Below the pieces are notes generated by a model. That model worked only from the letters and a program-made list of their open reading frames with translations, did not search any database and was not told the origin of the DNA. 64,000 bases of DNA, taken from NCBI GenBank assembly GCA_000611775.1, contig KK106981.1, positions 10,133,183 to 10,197,182 on the forward strand, written 5' to 3'. A program made the position numbers and the translations under genes. The stretch comes from Umbilicaria muhlenbergii. Taxonomy: Eukaryota > Ascomycota > Lecanoromycetes > Umbilicariales > Umbilicariaceae. This document shows positions 23,871 through 34,945 of this stretch, piece after piece; positions within the stretch are counted from its first letter, which is position 1, and each line of letters opens with the position of its first letter.

Positions 23871-26268
23871 GAGTTAATGAGAAGTCTTAAGGGGCGTGAT
23901 TTGTCGAGTTTCTTGGACTGAGTGATCTTTACGTGTGAAGCTGTTGCATGAACTTCGTTTACTGAAGAAAAGAGCGTCAGAGTGAGCTCTAGATGGGTAG
24001 TCCCTAAGGCTTGAAGCGTACATCCTACGGCCATCTGCAATCTGCCGGTCATCACTCGAGAGTATCATCATAAGAAAAGGGAGATTTCACAGCAGTAGAC
24101 GAAGAGTCTTGCGATTGCCACGGCCTGTTCCTAGTACCAAACTTGCATAAAGGCTTAGTCACAACAAGACATCTGGTACAGATTGGCCCGTTAATATCAT
24201 CATATCAGCGTCCTTCCTGGCCGCCAGATATTTCCCAACGCGGAAGTAAACTGAGCGGACGGGAAAGATTCCAGGTCCAGCATGATGCTTGACATCGAGA
24301 GTACTTGCATGGTTTCAGGATTACTTCGAAATGCTGCACCACAACGGATTGAGCCCAGATCCAGTCCTTCGATTCATGAGCATGGATGCCAGGTAGCGGT
24401 TTATGCATGGCGATATGCAAGAGAATATTGCATCGTCCAAGATACCGTAGTCAGGTACGTGGAAGACGTTGCTCCACACAAGGCAAGCTTCGAGACGACT
24501 TCCCTGACACCGTGGTCGTGAGTTGTCGAGGTTTGCCACAGATAAGGCAACGACGCAGCGATGACGAGCCTTGCATCAGCGACAACGTGATCCGATAACT
24601 TACCGGGCGGAAGAGGAACGAATGGAGATAGAAGCAAAGGTGCTGCGGTCCAGCGTAACGTGATCCTTGGCACTCATCGCCTCCACCGGGCCAGCATCGA
24701 CGTCGATTCCCATTCCCATCCGAGCCATCTCCTGCACTTGACGGGGGATCCACATCACGTGCAGTCCCAGCACGAGTGAGTTGCCGCTCGGCGCTAGTCC
24801 GAATGTCCAAAATCCGGCCGTTGCCCATCTTAACGAAATTCAAGCTCAGGCGGTCGGAAATTGGCAACTCCAAGCACGTTACGGAGCACTCGTCCTCCAT
24901 CGTCACGAGAGAGCTACGGGGACAAGGGAGGCGAAGCATCATCGACACGACGCGCGGTAAGTGGTACGATTTCCTTTCTCCTTTGAGGCCGACCGAGCTG
25001 GCTCTATGCGGCAATGCGATCGCCCGTGCAGTCCAGGAACTCGGTCTCCAGGCACCAAAGCGTGTTGCCGGCGATCCTGTATGCTGCCGGGTGGTACAGC
25101 AGCACCGCTGCCATCGAGCTTGCAACGCCCTGATCACCTGTCACAAGGGATATACTTTCTGGCGTCCCCACTCTCCCCGAGTCTGAGGTAGTGTTACTGG
25201 CGTGGAACATTATCAGCATCGGTGCTTGCAGGAAAAGGAGGCCGAGCCGGGAGCCAGTCGTGAGGGGAACAGATCACACAAGCTACAAGCCGACAGCAGA
25301 GTCGCAGAGCGCAGAGCGCAGAGCGCAGACAGGACATGGCAGACTCTCATCCTCTCCCCGTTGGCCCTCCCTCTCGGCTTCGCGTCCGAGGGCCCCGGAT
25401 GGCGGTAGCGATGGCGCATTGCTGTGGTCCATTCGGCCCCGGTCGTTCGCAATGTCCAGTTTGGCGGCTGGCAGTTGACCCTCGTCGCCCCTCCTCTTTC
25501 CTTCACACCCCCTCTCGCCGTGCTCCGTCCTCCCGTCCTGGCTCGCCAGGCTCAACAGGCTTCCCAGGCGTGACCGGCCATTACGCTTTCTAGTGCCGGC
25601 CAATCCCAGCACCGGCCGCTGCCACCAACCCCACCCGGGCCTAGCCGGGCTGGCGCCGTGTCGCAAGGGGTTTACTGTTGGTCATAACCAGCGATAGCGC
25701 GGCCTAGCGGGCCATAGCGTCGCCCCCCTCGCTAGCGTGCGCGGTGCCGCTTACCGGAGCTGGAGCGCGCTGGATGGCCCCCAACCTCTTTATGTGCCTC
25801 TGCGACCTGCTGCCTTTCCTCATCCGTCGCTCCACTCTGCCATCCCTCGCGCGCTCGTTGCTGATTCGAACATCATTGCGACCAGGTCTTCCTGGAATTT
25901 AATTGAGTCCTCCGCTTCAGGCGTCGCCCACGACCGCCCGTCGTTGATCAATTCGAATACTGGTAACTCCCTTCCTCTTTCTCTTTTCCCTTTTCCCTTT
26001 TCCCTTTTGCCTTTTGCCTTTTCCTTTTTTCCTTGTTCCGCCGGTCGCTTCGGGCAAGTGTCATTCCGTGGGCAGGTGCGACCACAGCGCTTCCAGCGTG
26101 TTCTCGCGGTCGGCGAATCCCAGAGCCTCGCCTGTCACTTTACAACACCTTTCTCGAAGAGGAGCATTTGACGATTTCTAACCTCAAGCAGTAGGTCCAT
26201 CAACAAGATTCCTCTTTGGGATTCACCAACTCCTAATACGACCATCCAACTATCTCGAATCCTACATC
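23871..26268. other. Long upstream region of mcm1
   Basis: About 2.4 kb with no recognisable gene. It holds a small GCAGAGC direct repeat near 25305-25330 and, next to the gene, the C/T tract listed separately. A 228-codon minus frame (24451-25137) has no family resemblance and looks like chance in GC-rich DNA. Confidence 0.5.
25970..26034 (+). repeat. Pyrimidine tract of CCCTTTT units upstream of mcm1
   Basis: An uninterrupted C/T-rich run with repeated TTTTCCC and TTTTGCC heptamers, 235-300 bp before the mcm1 start. Pyrimidine tracts of this kind are frequent in core promoters and 5' leaders of highly expressed fungal genes, so a promoter or leader role is likely but not shown. Confidence 0.6.
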
Positions 26269-27091
26269 ATGGCCGATATTGCTGATCCCGATCCACAACA
26301 ATCGCCCCCTGCGCAAGACGACGCGCTTGCGACCGGCAACGGCAATGGCGACGCAAACCGCGGCGTGAAGCGTCCTCGTGTCAGCGCCGCTGGCGATGAC
26401 GACGACGACGATGACGACAAGCCTGGCCGCGAGAGGAGAAAGATAGATATCAAATTCATCCAAGACAAGTCTCGTCGACATATTACTTTCTCGAAGAGAA
26501 AGGCCGGTATCATGAAGAAGGTATGAAGAATTAATCCCACGGGTTACCCCGCGTCGTCGAAGTGACCAGATCCTTACACGGTCGCACACATCGCGAAACG
26601 ATGGACTGACAACCGTTTACCTCTAGGCTTACGAATTATCGGTCCTCACCGGCACCCAAGTCTTGCTACTCGTCGTTTCGGAGACCGGACTCGTCTACAC
26701 CTTTACTACCCCGAAGCTTCAACCACTCGTAACCAAAGCCGAAGGCAAGAACCTCATCCAAGTAAGCAATACCTTCATCGAACCTTGCGCACATCCACTA
26801 ACAACTACATAGGCATGTCTGAATGCGCCCGAACCCTCAACCGGCAACGAGAATGGCGTCGACGGCGAATCTGCAGTTGACTCACCCGAAGACGTTGGTC
26901 ATGCCCAAGTCCCTGCACAGCAAGCTGGCATGCCTCGCGGCGGCGGAATGCAGCCACAGTACAGCATCACGCCAGAGCAGCAGCAGCAAATGGCGTACCA
27001 CTATATGCAACAGCAGCAGCAACACGTCGGCGGACAATACCCTATGCCGCCGCAAGCAAGAATGCCACACCAACAACAACCATCAGCATAA
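26269..27091 (+). CDS. mcm1: MADS-box transcription factor Mcm1
   Basis: Three exons (26269-26520, 26627-26761, 26813-27091) give 221 residues. An acidic run (eight Asp, about 43-50) precedes the SRF-type MADS domain, which is split by intron 1: RRKIDIKFIQDKSRRHITFS with KRKAGIMKK, then AYELSVLTGTQVLLLVVSE. The C-terminus is Gln/Pro/Met-rich (QQQQQMAYHYMQQQQQ) and probably activating. Mcm1 binds CC(A/T)6GG-like boxes as a dimer and works with mating-type, cell-cycle and metabolic partners. The length is typical for filamentous ascomycetes. The upstream region has a C/T tract. Confidence 0.95.
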
Positions 27092-28728
27092 GGGCCTCGA
27101 CAGCTCAAAGGATACCGGCGGTGGATGTGATGTGAGAGGGCGCACTGAGCATACTGAGATGACTTTTGGTTTCGATACCCTTCACATACTAATACATCCC
27201 CGATTGTCGTTCCCGGTACTTGCACGGTGGTGATTGACGGTACGATCTGGTGTCAGGAGCATGGGGTCTATCATAATGCTTTGAAATTTTCCTTGTTCCG
27301 AGCTATTGCTGTCATGTTTCCATCCCATTGTGACGTATCAGCAGGGTAACTTGAATGCCAACCTAAAAGCCAGCGGTCGGTGGTGGTGGTTATAGAGGCA
27401 GGCCGTGGTGATGGGGGATGCCTCTGGTCGCGCTTGCTTAGAATATGTCTTTTCATTTCTTTTATTCTCCACACTACAGGCTCGCTCACTTTGTATGATA
27501 TTGTTCGATCCAGTTGTCGTATTTGTCCGCTCAAACCCACTGCTACTCATACGTGGCTTGTCTGAAATTCTGGATCCGAAGCCGGCGTGCAGGTGCTTCC
27601 TATCGACAGACTAACTGCGCGTCGTGTCGCGTCTATTAGAATCCCCACACGTGATGCAACCGCTCCTATTGTTTTCAATCAACCTGGATGCCGATACCCA
27701 GAGTCGATTCTTGAGCCATTCGGAAAGCAGCCACTGAGTCGTGTCAGCACGGAACCCCCAAATGCGCGCTCAGATACCACTCTTACTGGACAAACCCGCA
27801 TCTCAATGTCTCCTGCGTAGTTAAGGCCCTCAGATGCCGTGCAACCGCTCCCCCCGTGCTCAACTCCAGTATCAAGCCCACAAATTGAGACCAGCTCACC
27901 GCCCCACTCAGACTCCGATTTACTCACACAGACGAAGAGACCGGCAAACAATTCCCGCATATATCCGGTAGTCTATGTATATTGCCCTTAGGCGCAAACC
28001 AACACCGTCCAATCGTCGGATAGAGATGGAGGCAGAACTCCGCTGACTGTCAGTGCTTATGAGCTCGTACCTGCAGATGATTTTCTGCATTCTCAGACGG
28101 ATAATGCAGGACGATGGCACATACCCCGGCTCCTTCCGAATGTACCTGAGGTAAGCTCTTCCGGCCAGCTGGAAGGATCTTTTAGAGCCTCGTTCTTGCG
28201 GGTTTTGCGGGGGCTACGGAAATGACTACGCGGAGCGGGCAGTGAGTCCATCGACGTAGCTGAGTAAGAGTGTCTGCGTCTACTACCGGGGTGCAGCTGG
28301 CTACTTCATTGGCGGCGAGGTCGCTGAGTAAAAGCTTCTGTGTTGGCCATTGTGGTGCGTGTGGCTACTTCACTGATGCTGTAGTACCTCTATCGACGGA
28401 GTGCTGGCCCATTTCCCGACCCGCCAAGAAAGCTGCTTGGCCGTAATCAGGTTACACAGTCGCCAATACTGCCGGAGCAGGGCAGAAACCAGGTATCTTG
28501 TAAACCTCTAGGTTCTGTATCGTACGAGTATCATACAAAGTATACAAGCATCGCTGTAGGAGTAATGCACCACCGCAACCGGGCCCCTCAAACACTCAGC
28601 CAGTAACGTACTGATCGCTCGTAGATCGAACATGTAACATCCACGTCCCACCTTCGCCGCTCTATCCTTCTCGCGCGCGAGAAACTCAGAAATGCAAGGA
28701 CTGCAAGAATCTCGACTCGTACAACCCC
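27092..28728. other. Intergenic region between mcm1 and vma4 (convergent)
   Basis: About 1.6 kb between two 3' ends. Short frames only. A loosely repeated phrase (GGCTACTTCA with CGCTGAGTAA-like flanks) occurs twice near 28255-28370. No gene was recognised. Confidence 0.45.
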
Positions 28729-29528
28729 CTAGTCATAGAATTTGCGATTCTCGTTCTTGCCGAATAGACTCGTTCGCACCATGGGTAGGGCGTCGCTCTG
28801 TAGCAGCTTCAGACGCTCCTCGAAGGTGTTGTTGATGTCGATTTTGCCGCCGGTGCCAACGATAGAAATGCCGCCAGCCCTGTGTATAGGAGACAGTTGG
28901 ATCAGCCCAGCCCGCGCGTCCTTGCCAACACCACATAGGTGCAACGTAACAGAAAAACCCGCACCCAGGGAGAGAGAAGGGAAAGCACGTACGAGTCCTC
29001 CGGCTGGGGATTCTTCTCATCCAACTCAATCTTGACCTCCTTATCCAACTCCTGCTTATACTCCTTCTTCGCATCCTCCATCGCCCCCTTCACAATCTCG
29101 TAATCCGCCTTCCGCGCCCGCACCGAGATCTTCTCCTCATTCAACGCATACGCCCCCTCCAGTATTAAATTCTTGCATATCTCCCGATACTTCCTCTCAT
29201 CCTCCGTATACCCCTTCAACCTCCCCTGTGCCCGCTCGAACAACTCGTCCAGCAATTCTTGCCGCGCGCTCAGCACCTTGAGCCGCGTCTTGTTGGCCAG
29301 CGTCGAGCGCGTGATTTGCTGGCTCATGGAGGCTTGTTTGAATTTTTTGTCGTAGGCGGTGTCGATGGAGGAGGTTTCGGCGCGGACGAGCTTGGATTTT
29401 TCGATGGCGAATTCTTCGTCGGCTTTGATGCGGATTTCGTCGGCTTTTTCGAGGGCTTCTTGCCGGATGAATGCTGTCATCTTTTTGAGCTCGGTGGAGA
29501 CTTGGTCGTCGGACATGGCGTGGGACAT
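28729..29528 (-). CDS. vma4: V-type proton ATPase subunit E
   Basis: Two exons (28993-29528, 28729-28879) with a 113-nt intron give 228 residues, the usual family length. The start MSHAMSDDQV was chosen because family members begin just before SDDQV; the frame stays open further upstream without conservation. The long N-terminal helix (MTAFIRQEALEKADEIRIKA, ADEEFAIEKSKLVR) forms the peripheral stalk. The C-terminal globular part contains AGGISIVGTGGKIDINNTFE and ERLKLLQSDALPMVRTSLFG. Subunit E pairs with subunit G to hold the V1 head against the membrane sector, acidifying vacuoles and endosomes. Confidence 0.95.
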
Positions 29529-30449
29529 TTTGACTGGTGCTGGGTGGGGGGGGGAAGAGGAGGTTGGTGGGGTGTGGGTGGGAGTTTGGGTGATGGGATG
29601 GGAGAAGTGCCAAATGTGGTTCGGCTTGGTTGTGGTTACGGAGAGGGAGCTGTTGTTGCGGTGCTGATAAGGTTGGAACAAGCAACTATAGAAGGCATCA
29701 GGATGGACTAGCCCATGCCATTGGGATGTCTTCAGGAATGATGGACTCTAGCTGTACACAAAGAACCCGTTACTTACCTTTCCTCAGTCCTTGTCAGGAA
29801 AAGGTAGTAGCCGCTAAGTCTGGTGTTGGTGACGGGGATGGGATCTGATATGGATGAGCTTGGTCTCCTCAGTCTACGCTCGTATCTCGTCTCCGTACAG
29901 CTCGCTTCCTGGTTCCTTGCGTTATGGCGCATAGACCGAGACACGCTAAAAGCTAGTGCGTTACATTTCAAGTGAGCCTCACCACCTCTTGATATTCCTT
30001 GGGAGCTTGGAGTGTGCTTGGTCAGGGTCCGCTCAGAAAGTGACACTCATCGGTAGTAGCTTCAAGGCTGACGACAGAGATATGAATGTTCGTGTGCTAT
30101 CAAGCTCGGGAATAATCTAATGCTGTCGATATTATGATATCTAACTTATCACCTGACTGTATAATTGCCGTGGGCGATTGAGGCTGAGGGGCTCTTCCAC
30201 TTCATAGCCTGAGAGTTGCTAGTGGCTAGCTTATCTGCCGCTGGCTGCCCTATCCGAGTAGGCTGGAACGCTTCCATCAGCTGCGAAGTCCCCCATGACT
30301 GCCGATTTCGTGAATTCTGAATTCCAAGTATCACAACCTTTGTACAAGCGTTCTGGTGGTCGTGGTCATGATGAACGTGCCCGTCAGATAGCATCCGTTG
30401 CCCTACGGCCATTCTCTATCCTGCGTATCAATGCGCTACACCACAAGGG
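29529..30449. other. Divergent spacer, vma4 / NIPA-like gene
   Basis: About 920 bp between two gene starts. No coding signal was found. The first 150 bp next to vma4 are G-rich on the plus strand. Confidence 0.5.
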
Positions 30450-32300
30450 ATGGGGCAACTCGCTGGATTGTCGCCTCAGAGCAGTGTCGCTGTAGGTGGT
30501 TGACTTGCCCTGATTCGTGAGAGGCGAGGCGGAATACTGACAGCAACTCCTGGACAGGTCGGTGTACTCGTTGGGCTGTGTTCTACCAGCGTGCAGAGCC
30601 TGGGTTTGACACTGCAGCGAAAGTCGCATATACTAGAAGATGAGAAGGATACCCACGACCTTCGACGACCACCCTATAGACGGCGAAGATGGCAGGTCAG
30701 GGACACTTCAATGCTGCGGAGGGAATTCTACGCTGACATTTCACCTTAGCTGGGCATGCTCATGTTCGTGGTCGCCAACCTCCTTGGAAGCACAATCCAA
30801 ATCACCACCCTTCCCCTCCCGGTCCTTTCCACACTTCAAGCCGTATGCACCTCAACGAGCTTCAAAGAGTCCAACGACTAACATTGAGCAGTCTGGTTTG
30901 GTATTCAACTCGATCTGCGCCACCATTATCCTAGGGGAAGCTTTCACGCGGTGGTCCTTGGCTGGAACCATTTTAGTCTGCGGAGGAGCGGTGCTCATCG
31001 CCATCTTTGGGGCTATAGCGGAACCTGCGCACAACCTGGACCAATTACTGGAGTTATTGGGCAGGCGACAGTTCATAATCTGGATGATAGGACAGGCAAT
31101 CCTGGTCGTAGCCATTGTCATAGGAGCACGAGCACTCAAGCTCCTAAACGCCCACGACAGCAATAGCCCCCGAATGCGGCTACTTCGCGGCATGGCTTAC
31201 GGTTGTATCAGCGGTATACTTTCAGCTCACTCACTCCTCGTCGCTAAGTCAGCGGTCGAACTGCTCGTCCGCACAATCGTCGACCGAAAGAACCAGTTCA
31301 ACCGCTGGCAGTCCTGGGCGAGCCTCCTCGGGCTCCTTGTCCTTGCGCTCACCCAACTGTACTACCTCCACAAAGGCTTGAAACTCTGTTCCACTAGCAT
31401 ACTATACCCATTTGTGTTCTGTGTTTATAACATCATCGCCATTTTAGACGGTCTCATATACTTCCATCAGACATCTAGGCTCTCCGTACTTCACGCTCTT
31501 ATGGTCAGTTGCCAAACCTCGCCCCTTCACACCAAGCTTCATCATCTAATCCTCAATAGATCGCTCTCGGCACCATCATTCTCCTTGCCGGTGTTCTCGC
31601 CCTCTCCTGGCGCCTGAACGACGACCCTACAGCCCACCACCCCGTGGCCCAGACGCCCCTAACTCCAGGCATGGGATTCGTAGACGATCGTACAGACCTC
31701 GCAGCGTCATCACCAAGCCCTGTATCCTCGGACGAAGAATCCGCCATCGACACTCGCACCCCTCTGCTCCCACATCACAACGGGAACAGCAACGGCAACA
31801 GCCTCTCCGTCTCGCGCACACCCACCCTCAAAAACAACGACCTCCTCCGTTCCACGCGCCTCCTTCGAAAGAAGGGCATGATGGTCCCCACAGAAGCAGA
31901 CGAAATATGGGGCGAACTAATAGAAGACAGCCCCTTCGCCGACCATCCAAACATCTCATCGCCACTCTCTCGAAACTCACCACGATCAGTGACGTGGTAT
32001 TCGTCGCAGCGGAGGGCGAGCGCTAGGAGCACGCCAGCGCAACCTCCATCGCATGATATTGCAGAAGAGGACGGGGTGACTAACGGCGAAGCGCCGGATG
32101 AATACACGGCTTTATTGGGGAGGAGTTCGACTGGTAGGACTTACAGGGACAAGCGAAGGAGACATTCTGCGCCGCTTGAGCGGGCGGGTCGGCCTGGCAG
32201 TAGGAGTGAAGGGGCTGGGATGGCCAGGCCGTCACAGCCTTGGTGGAGGAGGTGGTGGAGGGGTAGGGGAGCGGAGGATGCTAATGGCGGCCAGCGGTAA
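30450..32300 (+). CDS. NIPA-like / DUF803 multi-pass membrane protein
   Basis: Five exons (30450-30491, 30558-30695, 30750-30842, 30892-31503, 31560-32300) give 541 residues. The first exon (14 codons) is the least certain. Membrane segments include VGVLVGLCSTSVQSLGLTLQ, LGMLMFVVANLLGSTIQ, LAGTILVCGGAVLIAIFGA, FIIWMIGQAILVVAIVIGA, a segment around YGCISGILSAHSLLVAKSA, WASLLGLLVLALTQLYYLH, ILYPFVFCVYNIIAILDGLI and IALGTIILLAGVLALSW. RKSH after TM1 and DLRRPPY before TM2 fit the EamA/NIPA superfamily. The last 210 residues are a hydrophilic, Ser/Arg-rich cytosolic tail. NIPA proteins are proposed magnesium transporters; the substrate of this fungal branch is unknown. Confidence 0.8.
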
Positions 32301-33068
32301 ATGGGCTCCGCTTGAGGGTGGGAGCTGCGGGAATTGAGGGCTGAAGCATTGGGATGGGTTTGTGATGATTCATGGAACCTGGCATGGGATGGTGTTCTGG
32401 GGGAACGTTGGTATGCACTGGGGAGCATCAGTATGATGGGGGCCACCGTGGGTTAGACACGGTCAGTCGTCGACAAAGCGCTACAATAGCGTATGGGGCA
32501 TAGTATGTCGACATTTGAGAAGGAAGAAGCTATTCACATTGTCGGGTTTCCGTGCCTGAGAAACCGGTGCTCAACCGATGATATGGCCATGTCCTCCGAG
32601 ATTGTAGCTCCGAAAGCTTGTGATCGAACAAGCGATCCTTTATGCTGACGACGCCGAGTTCTCCTCCTGCAATTCTTTCACCGATTGCCCAATTCTCTCC
32701 GCGAACAAGGCCACAAGCTCGATAAAGCGCGTCCCCCACAAGATCCTCGAAAATTGCAGCTCCGAGAGCTTGAGCACGGACAAGCAATATTTTTCTCTGA
32801 CGAAACCGAGTTTTCCTCGAGCAACGCTTTCACCGATTGTTCCAACTTCTTCGCAAACGAGGCCACAAGTGCGCCTCCTAGAATGTCCTCCGGAATTGCA
32901 GCCCTGAGGGCTTGTCGTTTTACGCAGGATCCTTTTATTCTGCCGACCCCGAGTCCTCCTCCAGCAACGCTTTCACCAATTGCCCCAATTTCTCTGCAAA
33001 CTCGAGAGAGCGTCTCTCCAACGTGGGTGACTCGAGAGGTTTCAATCCGGAAAGCTCGGCGATCTGGG
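32301..33068. other. Spacer with degenerate tandem repeat
   Basis: Between the NIPA-like gene and the unknown helical protein gene. Most of it is the repeat described separately. Open minus frames cross the repeat in different phases and could be old coding sequence. Confidence 0.5.
32591..33020. repeat. Degenerate tandem repeat, three units of about 142-152 bp
   Basis: Units start near 32591, 32743 and 32885. Shared landmarks are TCCTCCGGAATTGCAG, GAGGGCTTG, GATCCTTTTAT, CCGAGT(T)CTCCTCC, GCAACGCTTTCACCGATTG and GCAAACGAGGCCACAAG. On the minus strand the units read as related peptides around ALRAAIPEDILGGAL and ALGAAIFEDLVGDAL, but unit lengths are not all multiples of three, so the copies fall in different frames. 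Confidence 0.75.
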
Positions 33069-33662
33069 TCAGTCAGGAAGTGAGCCAAACCAGCCAAGCC
33101 AAGATTGCCATACCATCCATTCCTGGAACTTTAACCTCTGTCTTAGCCTAATTACCATTTCTCTCGATTCTCGCATGACCGTCACGGCCAGTTGTGACCT
33201 GAACACAACGTCTTGTTCCATTCGATTGTGCTCATGCGTCGATAGGAATGGTCTCGCCTGCTGGAGTACATATTTACTTGTCAGGGCATGGTGATTGGCT
33301 TCGTGAACCGCCAGATAGCTTTTCAGGGCCATCTCGAGCGCATTCTTGACTTCTTCGAGGCGGCTACGGGAGTTCGCAAGAAGATGTGCGATGGTGTCGA
33401 TTAAATTCATTTGCGCTACTTCTTGCGTAGGCTGCGAACGTCGAAAGAGAGTGTCTACAACTGTGTGCATGGATCCTGAGGTGTCCCTGTCCAACATGGT
33501 TGCGCCTGCGTCATGAGGGAGGTTTGAGCGTTGGGAAGATGACGACATGGTGGATTGGGGCGTTGTCGTGATCCTTGGAAAGCTGGTGATGAGAAACGGG
33601 CCCGAATCCGCTGGCTGAAGTATTTCCGACACTGCGGGATGGATTGTCGAAGTTGACGTCAA
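33069..33662 (-). CDS. Hypothetical helical protein
   Basis: An unspliced frame of 197 codons. I do not recognise the family. The first 60 residues are Ser/Thr/Pro-rich and disordered. From about residue 65 on it looks like a helical bundle: TVVDTLFRRSQPTQEVAQMN, IDTIAHLLANSRSRLEEVKN, ALEMALKSYLAVHEANHHAL and MRESREMVIRLRQRLKFQEW, ending in a Trp-rich WMVWQSWLGWFGSLPD. Amphipathic spacing and low stop density suggest real coding. The true start may be the Met of MSSSSQRSN, and an unseen intron could link it to the repeat frames directly downstream. It lies tail to tail with the NIPA-like gene and shares strand with rpr2. Confidence 0.45.
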   Translation of the reverse strand: MTSTSTIHPAVSEILQPADSGPFLITSFPRITTTPQSTMSSSSQRSNLPHDAGATMLDRDTSGSMHTVVDTLFRRSQPTQEVAQMNLIDTIAHLLANSRSRLEEVKNALEMALKSYLAVHEANHHALTSKYVLQQARPFLSTHEHNRMEQDVVFRSQLAVTVMRESREMVIRLRQRLKFQEWMVWQSWLGWFGSLPD

Positions 33663-33853
33663 ACTCTTCCGTTCTGCATTGTCTAGAGAGATCCAAGCTC
33701 GGGGGCCGTGAGAGCTGGGGGAGAGGTGCAGTGGTGATCGAGTCTCACTTGATAGTCAGACGAAGTAGGAAATGAGCTCATACAATTCACTTTCCTCTGA
33801 CACGTTGGTGGCCTTGTTCAAATGGATGAATGGCCTAACGTTGCTGGAGTAGC

Positions 33854-34507
33854 TCATTCACCACCGCCATCATTACCGCCATCATCACCGCCACCATTCA
33901 CTTCCGGCTGTTTCCCTGCATTCTTCCGCCGCCGCTCTCTCTTCTGCTGCCTCCGGGCTCCAACCGGAAAACGCTTCTCGGCATGGCAGATACCGCACCG
34001 GATCACCAGGACGTCGGCCCAGGGCTTTTTGCCACCCTTACTTGGGTTCTCAATCGTGCTTGTTGATGTAGACCCTGGCACTAAGAACGTATCACACCGC
34101 TTACACACAGAGTGTTTGATACTAGGAGATAGCCTGATTTGGCTTTTCAAGGATACTCCTCGAAGGTGCGATAGCAGGCGACGGGCCATGGGAGCGTATG
34201 CCATAGACAAGCCCTGGGAAGCGTCTCGCTTCGATGATTCCCCGGCTTCTTGCGTGCATCGGGCTCCATCTGCCTCTTCTAAATCCTTACCGGGGACTGT
34301 AGTGTGATCGTACTTTGCCCTTGCATCATTCGTTGCTTGATGCCTCTGATGATCGTCCATAGACGAGATGGGCACTGTTTGGTCGCTGTCGCTCATCTGT
34401 GCTCCCGAGAGAAGTGTCGCAGCTTGATATAGGAAAGAAAGTCTAGAGTGTATATGTCTCTGCGGGACGCTGTTTGCCTTGCTGCCCCTTTCCTTTGCCT
34501 TGGCCAT
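33854..34507 (-). CDS. rpr2: RNase P / MRP subunit Rpr2 (Rpp21)
   Basis: A single exon of 217 residues. The Rpr2/Rpp21 domain is clear: the helical start VPQRHIHSRLSFLYQAATLL (about 14-33), then ARRLLSHLRGVSLKSQIRLS, and a zinc ribbon with CKRC (135, 138) and CGIC (171, 174). The sequence KPWADVLVIRCGICHAEKRF is typical. The tail is basic (RRQQKRERRRKN) then Gly/Asp-rich. The protein is part of nuclear RNase P, which removes 5' leaders from pre-tRNA. About 70 extra disordered residues between the N-terminal helix and the core are common in fungal members. It is divergent from sub2 (438 bp). Confidence 0.9.
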   Translation of the reverse strand: MAKAKERGSKANSVPQRHIHSRLSFLYQAATLLSGAQMSDSDQTVPISSMDDHQRHQATNDARAKYDHTTVPGKDLEEADGARCTQEAGESSKRDASQGLSMAYAPMARRLLSHLRGVSLKSQIRLSPSIKHSVCKRCDTFLVPGSTSTSTIENPSKGGKKPWADVLVIRCGICHAEKRFPVGARRQQKRERRRKNAGKQPEVNGGGDDGGNDGGGE

Positions 34508-34945
34508 TGCCGCCTAGTAAAGCCCTGGCCATAGAACTGTGTAACCAGAAATACCTTGACGGATACGGATGTGAGATTCAGCCTTGCGAAGTCTTCTCAG
34601 TAGTAGTAAAGTATACGCTAAACATTGCAAACAGCCTAGCCTCTTCAGCCGCATTCAGTTTCATATCTTTCCTTCCCTCCCTCTTTCTCCACATCCACAT
34701 CCACCATCGCAATCTAACTTCTCACATCCATCAACGCCCTTACTCAACCTGATCAAGAGCTTATCCCAGACTTCTGTATTCTTCGCCTCATCTACGCCAC
34801 TCTCTCGCTTTTGGTTCTCGCAAATTCCAACCAGGCCAACGAAGACTAATACCTCACGTTCACATTCTTTGTGTGAGCGAGTTCCATCGCAAGCCACCTC
34901 CGCCGACTCGCATCTACCTTATCTAGAATCTTGTCTTCGATCATC
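34508..34945. other. Divergent promoter region rpr2 / sub2
   Basis: About 440 bp shared by two RNA-metabolism genes. C/T-rich stretches (CCTTCCCTCCCTCTTTCTCC near 34670) precede sub2. No gene is seen. Confidence 0.55.

Noticed and set aside
24451-25137. 228-codon minus frame upstream of mcm1
   Set aside because: No family resemblance, Arg/Ser/Cys-rich chance composition, no splice context.
29359-29711. Plus-strand frames opposite vma4
   Set aside because: Phe/Val/Gly-rich antisense shadows of a well-supported gene.
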